From Verrucomicrobia bacterium S94 (lineage in GTDB: Bacteria > Verrucomicrobiota > Kiritimatiellia > Kiritimatiellales > Pontiellaceae): a DNA stretch of 64,000 bases. The stretch spans positions 868,001 to 932,000 of the forward strand of contig CP036201.1 of the NCBI GenBank assembly GCA_004299845.1. The letters are read 5' to 3'. A program made the translations under genes and the position numbers. The notes under the pieces were generated by a model. The model did not search any database, was not told the origin of the DNA, and was given only the letters and a program-made list of their open reading frames with translations. Every line of letters starts with the position of its first letter. Within the stretch, counting starts at the first letter, position 1. Shown piece after piece: positions 56,176 through 64,000 of the stretch.

Positions 56176-56394
56176 ATGAAAAAAGAAAAACTAATACTAA
56201 CAACATCTGAGGCAGCGGAGTACCTGGGCATTAAGTATCGGGAAATGACGCGGCTGGTGAAGCAGGGGCATGTTCGGCGGCAGCGTGGATTCAAGAATCC
56301 GATGAAGTTTTCGCGTATGGAGCTGAACCGCTATTTGAGTGAGGGGCAGACGTGGGGCGGTCCGTCGGCTCGGTTCGGAGGGCGCGAGCAATGA
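56176..56394 (+). CDS. Small helix-turn-helix protein (excisionase/MerR-like)
   Basis: A 72-residue DNA-binding protein with the winged-helix pattern LTTSEAAEYLGIKYREMTRLVKQGHVRRQRGFKNPMKFSRMELNRYL, split as helix, turn, recognition helix and a short wing. Proteins of this size in phages and integrative elements act as excisionases or early regulators. It is convergent with the leftward virion gene; 86 bases separate the stop codons. Confidence 0.7.
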   Translation: MKKEKLILTTSEAAEYLGIKYREMTRLVKQGHVRRQRGFKNPMKFSRMELNRYLSEGQTWGGPSARFGGREQ

Positions 56395-56480
56395 TCTGGT
56401 TTATATTGTTCATATTTCTGTTGGCTGGTTGAAATCTTAATGTGCGCATTGTGTCGCCTCCTCAAGTCTGGACGGCTTTC

Positions 56481-59400
56481 TTATTCATCCAGCACGTACG
56501 GCGTATAGCCAACGGATCGGCGCAGGGGATATTCGGTATCGCCCATGACCGCATCCATGACACCATTAACCGTATTGCGCCCGCCCTCGTATGGGATGCC
56601 CGTTGCCTTGCCGGCGACGGCTGCGGTTTTGTCGGCCACATAGAGCAGATCCGCGAGATCGAATTCGCCGTCGTCCAGCTCGCGGGATAGACGGCCTACA
56701 GCATAGACTACATCTTGCCCGATGTCCCCGAACGGTGTTGCAGTCAATCCAGAGGCCGAACGTATGTCATGACTGATTATGGCCGCAATAACAGCATCGG
56801 CGATGTCGCCGGCCAGAAAGAGCCGGTTCATCGATCCCAGCAAGGCCGCACGCAACTGGTCTTCCTCATCCCAGCGGAAACCGCTTGCGATAAACTGGAA
56901 CAGCATCGGCAACAGGAAGTGCCCGATAAAGACGCGTTTCCACGCCTCCTTGCTCTTGCCCCTGGTTCTGGCCAGTTCGCGCACACCTGCCGACACGCTG
57001 CGGTAGTAGCTGATCGGAGAGGTAGAGAACATCGTCAAAAGCTTCTGGATCGATCCGCCGCGCTGGAAATGTCCTAAATCCATTACATCGCCCGATTGCT
57101 GCGTGCGCCTGGTTGTCATTTCAAATTGCGCGAGGGCTTCGCGTTTGGCCGCTGCATCGGATTTTCCCGCTTTCTTGGCGAGGTTGTAGTGGTGCAGGTA
57201 GACGGGATAGCCGCCGATCAGGATCGCGCCCGCATCGCCGAGCTGCGTCATGATCATGAGTTTGTCCGTGAACGACTTTGCGCCGGCCAATGCCTTGGGA
57301 ACACTCGAATGCAGAGCGAGAACGACATCGCGCTCGTGTCCTTTCTGGTAACGGTCTTTCATGAAATCCGACTGCATTAGCGTTACAATGGCCTCTTTCG
57401 GGTTCTTCCAGAACTCGGCCTCGCCCTTCGCCCATGCACCGGCAGGCATGTCCATCGCGTATGCGGGGATACTCGATAGCTGCTTGAAGAAGATCGGGGC
57501 TTTCAATCCGATAACGGCCTTGGTGAACCGGGCGCGGAATCGGTCGAGCGCACGCATGGTCACCATTGCGTCTACTCCACCGGCGGCGAAATGGTTCAGC
57601 TGCGTATTGAGCGCCTGCAACGCCTTTACGCCGTGGTGCTCGCGGATCACCTCCGCAACTTCCGGATCTCGGAACACACCGTTCATAAGCCGCATGGGTT
57701 CCGCCCAGGCTACGAAGTGGCTCATATTCTCGATGTGCATCATCAGCACGGCATCGCCGTCCATAAGCTCGAAGTCACGCAGATTGGCAACACGCGCTTT
57801 TACACTCATGTTTGTGACGGCCCGGCGTCCCTGCGCCGCACGCTGCTGCGGATTCATGTCCTGCACATCACTGCCGGAAAGATGCCGGTAGACCGGGCTG
57901 TAGTTTTCCGTAAAGGGCATGTTCACAAACCAGAGCTTTCGATAGGTGGGATTTATGACGTGATAGAACTCCGGATAGAACTCCTCCAACTGCCACCGCG
58001 CCCAAGCCAGCACCTTGGTGCCAATAAACTTTTCGAGCTTCTTTTCCATTTCCAGCGTGTAGCCGTTTTTCTCAAGAGCTTCTTCAAGGGTCTCGTCCTG
58101 GAATAGCTGCCAGAGTTTATAGGCCTGATTTTTGGAAAGGATCATTTCTTCGCCAAAGTGGAAAATGCCGGTCTTTTCGTGTTCGCGGCTGTTTTCGGCA
58201 AAGAGCTTTGCCACGTCCTTTTTGGTCTTCACGCCGAAAATACGCATGGCCGCATTCGTCACCTTTTCGGTCTGCTGGCGAATGATCCGGTCTTTTCGCA
58301 CACTCGCGTCATGGGCAAGCCGTCCGAATTTACGTGCTGTCTTTCCACCAAGAATACCCGCGCCCGACTGGTCGAATTTATCAAGCAAAAACTCGAAAGA
58401 CTGGTGGAAGGTGTCGAACGTATCCAGAGCCTTGATCCATTCCGGCGTGTTCTGGTCGTAACTGCGCTTGCGGCGGCTCGTGGCCGATGTGCCGTAGCCT
58501 TCGAGGCCGCCGAACTCGTCAAAGGCATTTGCGCGGTCGTGGTCGCGCTCCTGCCGGAACATGCGCTGCTCGATCTCGTGAATGGTCTTGCCGTCGCGCA
58601 CAAGGTCGGTCAGCTCCTTCGAGGCGCGTACCACATGGGCGAGACTGCGCGAACGTCCGTTGATGTCGGAAAAGTTTTCGTATGCCCATAGCTTACGCGC
58701 CAACTGGTCGCGCTTCTCGATCATGCGCACCACTTTCTTTTCGTCGGCATTCGCCGCGTTTTCGAGCGTATCAAGCTCATGGTTCATTTCCTCGATTTCG
58801 GCCTGTAGGTTCCATATGATTTCCGAACTCTGTGCAACGTCCCGAACCTTCCATGCATCACGCACAAAGCCGAGTGCCTCGTGTTGGTCCGGGGAAAGCG
58901 GATCGCCGCGAAGTACCTTATTTTTCCCGACTTTGGGCATGCGGTTCTTGATAATGTCGTCCATGTAGGCGACGGCGTCGCGCCGTTCGGCCTCGGTGAA
59001 AATCCGGTCAATGTCGGCGACGGTCTCATCGAACCATTTGGCACGGGTCTTGTCCGATGCGGCCTTGATGAGGCGAAGGGACTTCTTTCGCGCCTTTGCC
59101 GCCGCGTCCTTCATGATCTCCGACGCACCGGCGGGGGTTTTGATCCGGATGTACTCATCGAGCAACGCCATTTTCTTGGCGATGTCGATCCGCTGGCCTT
59201 TGAGCTTGTCGGTAAGGGTCTGCTTGGATGCAAGCAACCGCTTGACCTCCTGCTGGCGTTGCCGTAGCTCGGCCTGCAGGCTGCGAACCTGCTGGCCTTT
59301 GTTGTGTAGCAATGCGTCCTGCAGTTCGTTGTCGCGCTTTGCCGGTGCGGTCTCCTTCCGGGCGTCAATCTTCGCGTTTCTGACGGCGCGGCGCACATCG

Positions 59401-62168
59401 AACTCGGCCTGCCGGACGGCCTGGTTGATTTCGGCCTGTGACATTTCAAGCAGATCGGCACGGGCTTCGACCATGCGCACAACCTCGTTGGCGCGGCGCA
59501 CGGTCTCCGGAATATTTGCGGCGGGAAAATGACGGTTTAGAAATCCCGCCACATTGTCCTGTGCGCGGTCGAGTGCCAATTCCTTGCCCGTGATACTGTC
59601 GGCAAAGTCATCACCGGCCAGACGGCGCAGGGCGACGGAAACCACACTCTCACGTTCTGTATATTCGCGGTCGGCACTGTACCGGGTTTTTCCTGTCGTG
59701 GCTTTTACAACAGCACTGGGTCCGTTGAACACGCGCTCCATGAGGCCGCGCACAATTTTGGCGGTCTCGCGGTCACCGATCATGCTCTCGGTCGTGATCC
59801 CGAGCCAGTCCTGCGCCCATTCCACGGCGGCACGCCACACCTTTTTCTGATTTCCGGAAAGTTTACCTTTCGCGGGGTCGATCTGCTTTGCCGCGAGGTC
59901 GGCAATGTATTCGTGGACGACATCGGCATCGCTCATGGTTTCCGAAGCTCCGGATATTGCGCGTATTCGTTCAATGCCTCCTGATAACTGCGTCACACCG
60001 GCGAGTAATAGCTCCTGCATGGCTCCGAGCGCATCGACGGCGGCGTGGCCTTGTTCGTGCCCCCAGCCTATGGCCGCGGACTCTTCGGAATCCAGATTCT
60101 CGCGGACAAGGTAGATTTTGCCGTCGCTGTACCATCCTGTCGCACGCGCGCTTTCACCATGCACAGCCTCAAGTTCATTGCGCACGGTCTCGGGTAGATC
60201 GTCCTGCCGTTCCACAATCACCATAGCCGCAGCGCCCCTGGCGCGTTCCTGCATGGCCTGTATGTTGGAGAGGTCAACTTCCCGGGCATCGGCTGTAACG
60301 TCGCCGTGTTGCCCCGCATTCTGGCGCGCTGCGTCGCTGATAAGCTGTTCTTCTTTCAGGTACGCATTTTCCAAGGCCGCGATGTCGGCGGAAAGCTGGG
60401 CATCGGTCTCGGGCTGTGCCTTGGCTTCTGCCTTCGCACGGTCGAGCCGGATGCCGATCTCATGCAAAAGGGCGGGGTCGCCTGCACTCATGCCGCGTTT
60501 TGCAATCTCAATGGCGGTTACGTCCGCACCGATAGAGGGAGCCATAACAAACGGCATAACCTTCGCGGCCTGCACGGTTTCGTCGAACCAGTCGCCGAGC
60601 AATTCCGTATATTCCACGCCCTCGGCGTCCGCGAATTCCTTGGCCGCCGCCTTCATGGTCTGTTCAATTAGGCTCTGGGCGCTTTCCTCGCCGATCTCGT
60701 GCAGGGTCGTGAGTCCGCGCTGCTTCATGGTTTCGCCGAGCAGGCCTTTCCAGTTACGTTGTGCGTACAGCATGAACCGCTTTTGCGCGGGTTTTGCTGC
60801 ACCCTGTAGCCCCTTGATCTGGGCATACTCGACCGCCGCATAGGGTGCGCTCGCAATCGAGGCAAACAAGAAAGCCTCATCGTGATCTACGCCGTAATCG
60901 TATTCGAGTTGATCCTGCAAGGTGGACTGAATACGCGCATAGCTGTAGGCGATACCGCCCGCCACACTCTGCGTTGCTGCCGAAGAGGCCAATGCCGCGC
61001 CCATATCGACAAGCATTTCCATCGCCTGCAACACGGGTTCGCCAGCGGTCTTTTTAAAGCGATCCAGTTCCGCGCCGTGGAAAATTGCGCGCTCAATGCC
61101 GCGCAGCTCCCAGCCGTCGCGCCCCTTGGCGTAGGCCTGCGGCACCTGATCCATGTAGCCGTCCAGCTGTTCGCCTGGTGGAGGCTGGTTAAGATTTCGT
61201 ATCATGTTATAGGACATCTGCGGGCGCATGTATTGCGCTGTAAGCTTTTCCAAGATTGCTGAACGAACGGCTTCGCGCGCCTTACCGGATGCAAACCCGC
61301 CGTTTCCATCAAACAGCGGGGATCCGTCGGGCAGCATGCCGCCTGGATATTTGCCGTTGACGGCATGGAACACGCCCGCCGGATGCAGAACGGTTTGCTT
61401 GTCGGCAAAGTTTTCGGCCGTCCGGCGGATCGCAAAGACAGACCGCTTTCCGGCATCGCGCAGGCGGGGAGCAATCTGTCCCCAGAAGCCGACATCGCGT
61501 GCAGGATTTAAAAGGGCAACATAGGCCAGTACATTCCCCCGGTCTTGTTCAGGCATCGCGTGAACGGAACGCAGACCGTCCATAGGGGATGCCGTAACCG
61601 CAAGGAACCGTCCGACTCGCTCTTGGTCAGGAGAAAGAACCGATTCAAGTCGCCTGGCTTGTGTTGCAAAATCGTTGTTTTCAAGTTCCCGCTCATGATC
61701 GGCCACATCTTGATCGGATATGCTCCAATCCCCGTATGAGGTGGGGCCGAATAGACGTGCAATGGTGCGTGTGCGCTGCATACGCTGTTCTAGCGGATTT
61801 CTTTTCTCTTCATCACTGGAAGAACGGAATTTTTTCAATTCACTTTCTCCATGACGTGCTTCAAGCATTCGCGTTGTCCATTCAAAGGCATCGTCGTCGC
61901 TCATTTCTTTTCCGAAAACGGAACGGGAAATGGAGGGCAAGTCCTGGTCTGACATTCCGAAATAATCGCGCATGTACATAAGCGCAAACGCACGTTTTTT
62001 GTCGGGGGTATTGATCGAACGGCTTTTTACGGCCTGGTGCATTTTTCCGGTGTCAAGCCGTGAGTGCGGCACCATCTTATCGAGCTTGCGCAGTTGTTCT
62101 TGCGTCTCTTCGTCAAAGGTATCGATGCGTTCGAGTGTGGAGTCTAGTTCGGCGCGTGTAAAAGACAT
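56481..62168 (-). CDS. 1895-residue phage polyvalent virion-type protein with zincin domain
   Basis: A very large soluble protein of phage type. Residues 1-480 are helical with no known motif. A zincin-like metalloprotease module lies at about 640-800: GWYSDGKIYLVREN, then GHEQGHAAVDAL (HExxH at 704-708) and a later VHEYIADLAAK whose Glu (about 753) could be the third ligand. Residues about 905-1010 form a coiled coil rich in Arg, Gln and Leu. The C-terminal 350 residues contain a hydrophobic segment set (TMFSTSPISYYRSV, RVFIGHFLLPMLFQFIASGFRW) like that of large polyvalent phage proteins and internal ejection proteins. It starts by a one-base TAATG overlap with the upstream gene. It probably enters the host with the DNA. 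Confidence 0.7.
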   Translation of the reverse strand: MSFTRAELDSTLERIDTFDEETQEQLRKLDKMVPHSRLDTGKMHQAVKSRSINTPDKKRAFALMYMRDYFGMSDQDLPSISRSVFGKEMSDDDAFEWTTRMLEARHGESELKKFRSSSDEEKRNPLEQRMQRTRTIARLFGPTSYGDWSISDQDVADHERELENNDFATQARRLESVLSPDQERVGRFLAVTASPMDGLRSVHAMPEQDRGNVLAYVALLNPARDVGFWGQIAPRLRDAGKRSVFAIRRTAENFADKQTVLHPAGVFHAVNGKYPGGMLPDGSPLFDGNGGFASGKAREAVRSAILEKLTAQYMRPQMSYNMIRNLNQPPPGEQLDGYMDQVPQAYAKGRDGWELRGIERAIFHGAELDRFKKTAGEPVLQAMEMLVDMGAALASSAATQSVAGGIAYSYARIQSTLQDQLEYDYGVDHDEAFLFASIASAPYAAVEYAQIKGLQGAAKPAQKRFMLYAQRNWKGLLGETMKQRGLTTLHEIGEESAQSLIEQTMKAAAKEFADAEGVEYTELLGDWFDETVQAAKVMPFVMAPSIGADVTAIEIAKRGMSAGDPALLHEIGIRLDRAKAEAKAQPETDAQLSADIAALENAYLKEEQLISDAARQNAGQHGDVTADAREVDLSNIQAMQERARGAAAMVIVERQDDLPETVRNELEAVHGESARATGWYSDGKIYLVRENLDSEESAAIGWGHEQGHAAVDALGAMQELLLAGVTQLSGGIERIRAISGASETMSDADVVHEYIADLAAKQIDPAKGKLSGNQKKVWRAAVEWAQDWLGITTESMIGDRETAKIVRGLMERVFNGPSAVVKATTGKTRYSADREYTERESVVSVALRRLAGDDFADSITGKELALDRAQDNVAGFLNRHFPAANIPETVRRANEVVRMVEARADLLEMSQAEINQAVRQAEFDVRRAVRNAKIDARKETAPAKRDNELQDALLHNKGQQVRSLQAELRQRQQEVKRLLASKQTLTDKLKGQRIDIAKKMALLDEYIRIKTPAGASEIMKDAAAKARKKSLRLIKAASDKTRAKWFDETVADIDRIFTEAERRDAVAYMDDIIKNRMPKVGKNKVLRGDPLSPDQHEALGFVRDAWKVRDVAQSSEIIWNLQAEIEEMNHELDTLENAANADEKKVVRMIEKRDQLARKLWAYENFSDINGRSRSLAHVVRASKELTDLVRDGKTIHEIEQRMFRQERDHDRANAFDEFGGLEGYGTSATSRRKRSYDQNTPEWIKALDTFDTFHQSFEFLLDKFDQSGAGILGGKTARKFGRLAHDASVRKDRIIRQQTEKVTNAAMRIFGVKTKKDVAKLFAENSREHEKTGIFHFGEEMILSKNQAYKLWQLFQDETLEEALEKNGYTLEMEKKLEKFIGTKVLAWARWQLEEFYPEFYHVINPTYRKLWFVNMPFTENYSPVYRHLSGSDVQDMNPQQRAAQGRRAVTNMSVKARVANLRDFELMDGDAVLMMHIENMSHFVAWAEPMRLMNGVFRDPEVAEVIREHHGVKALQALNTQLNHFAAGGVDAMVTMRALDRFRARFTKAVIGLKAPIFFKQLSSIPAYAMDMPAGAWAKGEAEFWKNPKEAIVTLMQSDFMKDRYQKGHERDVVLALHSSVPKALAGAKSFTDKLMIMTQLGDAGAILIGGYPVYLHHYNLAKKAGKSDAAAKREALAQFEMTTRRTQQSGDVMDLGHFQRGGSIQKLLTMFSTSPISYYRSVSAGVRELARTRGKSKEAWKRVFIGHFLLPMLFQFIASGFRWDEEDQLRAALLGSMNRLFLAGDIADAVIAAIISHDIRSASGLTATPFGDIGQDVVYAVGRLSRELDDGEFDLADLLYVADKTAAVAGKATGIPYEGGRNTVNGVMDAVMGDTEYPLRRSVGYTPYVLDE

Positions 62169-63829
62169 TAGTTTCCGCCCTTCGTGCTGTTAATGGCCTG
62201 CATGGCCTTTCCGTATGCCGGTGCATCCCATCCGCCGAGACCGGCCTCATATTCCGATGTGTCGAATGCCTGAACTGGCGCGAGTTCGCCCACGCGCTGG
62301 CCGGTTCCGAGCAGGGTGTAGAAATCCTCGGCATAGCCCTTGAGATTGGTCGTGTCCCGCAACTGCTTGAATGCTGGATGATCGTGCATGGCCTCGAACA
62401 TCTGCGGTTCCGTAAGGTTGGCATCCTCTGACATCCGGCGCAGGTAGTTTTCGAGGCTGGTATAGAGTCGGAAAACCTCGCCTTCGCCCCGCACTTTTCC
62501 GGCCTCGGTCATATCCTCAAAAGAAAGTTTGCCGTCGAGCGGGGATTTTTTACCCCATCCCGGATCTTTGTTGGCCTCCTTTACAATGCCGATCAGTTCG
62601 CGCCGTGCCTCGCGGAATGCGAGGGTGGAAATCTTGTTCTTGGACTGAATGCCGCTTACAACCTCCGACAATTCTTTCAGAGCAAAGTCACGATCCGCCC
62701 CGAACGTAAGTGACTGTTTAACGAGCGCACGCAACTGTGTTCCGTCCGGATCCATTTTGGGGTCGTAGTCATTGGCTTCAGCAAGAAAATCGTAGTAATC
62801 CTCGCTTCGGGATGTCGCTTGGTCCCCCTTTGATGCTGCTGCATTGAATTCGACGGATTCCTGCAAGCTCATACCAAATTTGCTCGCGGTTTCCGGTGTC
62901 CATACCGCGCCGGGTTCAGTCGCGTGTTTCAGAATTGAGACTGCGTACTGAAACTGCTGTTCCTGCTGCATCTTTTTGGCGTTGCGGATAAACTGCTCAC
63001 GCCCGCTTTTAATAACGCTTTTGGTTTCGGTCTTTTTCTTATCGTCGTAATCATCCTTTACGACCTGCCCGAGATAGGCCTGCGCTTCGTCGAATTGGCC
63101 GGAAGTGATCAGCGTGCCAATAACGTCGTCATGCACGGCACCGCGTGCGTCCAGCGGGAGAGCATCGACCTCCTTGCCGCCTGGGAGCTTTGTTTTTCCG
63201 GACAGGCCGCGTACGGAATTAAAGACCTTGCGAGCACTCACGACATTGCTGAATTCATCTCCGACAAAATCAAATGTAATCGCGCCGTCGGTACCGCGCC
63301 TGATCCGTGAGCGGATATTTTCCGATGCCGATTTCACCGCCGCATCAACCGCCAATTCAGAGGTTTCGAGTTCGGCGACGTGCTGCTGTCGTTCGTAATG
63401 GGAAAGTATGCGGGTTTCAAGGCGCATGCGCTCTGCTGCATAGAATGTGGCTGCCCGTTGTTTGCCCTCGGGTGAAAGGTGCTTGGTAGACTGCTCGAAG
63501 AACTTATCGAGGTTGTTTTTTATTTTCGTATTCCAGCCATCATCGGAGCCGATGAAATCGGTATCAGATCCGCGCAAACTGAATATGTCGGAATTAGCCC
63601 ATTGCTCACTCGATATCGATGCCTTGGTAAAGCCGTCCACACCTTCGCGCACCACGCGCCGGCGTTTCAGCTCTGTTGCCATGTCGGCAACATCGTGGCC
63701 GGTTTTCTCTACAGCCCGTCCCATGCCTTGCACGGCACGTCCGACCTGCCCGCCGAAATCGTCGGCTGTTGCTGCGGTTGTGCTCAACGGACGTAAGCTT
63801 TCGGCTGGTTGTGAAACTGGTACTCTCAT
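62168..63829 (-). CDS. Phage virion/ejection-type protein, 553 residues
   Basis: A hydrophilic, mainly helical protein. The N-terminal part (ADDFGGQVGRAVQGMGRAVEKTGHDVADMATELKRRR) is of the kind seen in phage internal virion proteins. Long helices with Arg and Glu follow (AERMRLETRILSHYERQQHVAELE), and the C-terminus is Gly-rich (YEAGLGGWDAPAYGKAMQ). No enzymatic motif is visible. The ATG at 63829 has an AGGAG nine bases upstream, which favours it over an ATG at 63865. It is translationally coupled to the polyvalent protein, so both are probably parts of one ejection or tail module. Assignment rests on composition and context. Confidence 0.6.
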   Translation of the reverse strand: MRVPVSQPAESLRPLSTTAATADDFGGQVGRAVQGMGRAVEKTGHDVADMATELKRRRVVREGVDGFTKASISSEQWANSDIFSLRGSDTDFIGSDDGWNTKIKNNLDKFFEQSTKHLSPEGKQRAATFYAAERMRLETRILSHYERQQHVAELETSELAVDAAVKSASENIRSRIRRGTDGAITFDFVGDEFSNVVSARKVFNSVRGLSGKTKLPGGKEVDALPLDARGAVHDDVIGTLITSGQFDEAQAYLGQVVKDDYDDKKKTETKSVIKSGREQFIRNAKKMQQEQQFQYAVSILKHATEPGAVWTPETASKFGMSLQESVEFNAAASKGDQATSRSEDYYDFLAEANDYDPKMDPDGTQLRALVKQSLTFGADRDFALKELSEVVSGIQSKNKISTLAFREARRELIGIVKEANKDPGWGKKSPLDGKLSFEDMTEAGKVRGEGEVFRLYTSLENYLRRMSEDANLTEPQMFEAMHDHPAFKQLRDTTNLKGYAEDFYTLLGTGQRVGELAPVQAFDTSEYEAGLGGWDAPAYGKAMQAINSTKGGN

Positions 63830-63938
63830 TATCGTTTGCTCCTGTTGGCTGCTACGGTGAAACAAGGGCGAGTTTGGCGGCGCAGGAATGGGAAAGCCTC
63901 AAAAAAAACCAAACCCCACGCCGCCGTGCCCTGATCAG

Positions 63939-63998
63939 TTATGCCGCGATTGCGCGACTCAAGATTTCTGCCGCCATAATGCGGAGCTTATGGCGGGC
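63939..63998 (-). CDS. C-terminal end of a further leftward phage gene (partial)
   Basis: Nineteen codons open to the window edge, ending in TAA (63939-63941): RHKLRIMAAEILSRAIAA-like C-terminus. The other two minus-strand frames are closed within 45 bases of the edge, so this is the only frame a leftward upstream gene could use. A GC-rich hairpin and a T8 run (63893-63930) follow on that strand. Confidence 0.35.
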   Translation of the reverse strand, partial: ARHKLRIMAAEILSRAIAA

Positions 63999-64000
63999 AC

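Larger units (their letters stand above)
55437..64000. mobile_element. Left part of a putative prophage or phage-derived island
   Basis: Beginning directly after the tRNA-Asn 3' end are small uncharacterised genes, an HTH protein, and two very long leftward genes with phage virion character. The element runs past the right edge. No integrase, terminase, portal or capsid gene is in the window, and no second copy of the tRNA end is seen, so the boundary at the tRNA is inferred. Confidence 0.6.

Noticed and set aside
56391-56432. A 13-codon hydrophobic peptide frame overlapping the HTH gene stop
   Set aside because: Too short to support, without conservation evidence; the hydrophobic run can arise by chance in AT-rich DNA.

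Overview
The window looks like chromosome of a Gram-negative marine bacterium of the PVC group. The closest fit I can argue for is a Kiritimatiellota (Pontiella-like) organism. The argument rests on an LPS/lipid A gene set, an LL-diaminopimelate aminotransferase route to lysine and peptidoglycan, a PEP-CTERM surface protein, a twin-arginine-like sulfatase, and large secreted carbohydrate-active proteins aimed at sulfated red-algal galactans. This placement is inference from gene content; no 16S gene is present.

Layout. 0-9.3 kb holds housekeeping genes: the 3' part of pgi, a DUF1294 membrane protein, a secreted unknown, a LOG-like protein, a tamA-tamB outer-membrane assembly operon, and an Rrf2-type regulator followed by cysK. 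10-27.7 kb is an accessory polysaccharide locus. It has two tandem giant secreted paralogues with FN3 and lamin-G-like modules, each behind a conserved structured leader. These are followed by a GH86 agarase/porphyranase, a GH16 enzyme joined to a beta-helix, a sulfatase, a double-domain SGNH hydrolase and a convergent PEP-CTERM protein. 28-43.5 kb is again housekeeping: dapL, waaA, an M50 protease, an ArsR-methyltransferase fusion with ahcY, a formyl-THF cyclo-ligase, a Ca/Na exchanger, clpB, a PutP-type symporter and an M42 peptidase. 43.5-52.3 kb is an LPS core and envelope cluster: a YrbL-like protein, GT90, GT4, a WaaP kinase, a pyruvyltransferase, a sulfotransferase, an MsbA-like exporter and LptF/G. 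52.3-55.4 kb holds the SRP RNA, dnaX, ybaB, recR and tRNA-Asn. From the tRNA to the right edge the content is phage-like: small early-type genes, an HTH protein, and a leftward module with a 1895-residue polyvalent virion-type protein.

How the genes work together. GH86 and GH16 would cut agar or porphyran chains outside the cell or at its surface, the sulfatase would remove sulfate esters, and the SGNH protein may remove acyl groups. Four of the secreted proteins share one C-terminal module, and the PEP-CTERM protein shares the N-terminal module of the GH16 enzyme, so the set looks like one co-evolved surface system. The LPS cluster would make a phosphorylated core that may be further modified with sulfate or pyruvate, flipped by the MsbA-like exporter and delivered by LptF/G; TamA/TamB serve the same envelope.

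Two cautions. Five reading frames (GH86, GH16 twice, SGNH, MsbA) are each interrupted by an apparent loss of one base at or next to a run of G. The intact halves on both sides suggest base-calling or assembly error rather than true decay. By contrast dnaX carries intact A9 and A10 runs followed at once by stops in both other frames, which looks like a genuine slippage device for making a short gamma-type product.
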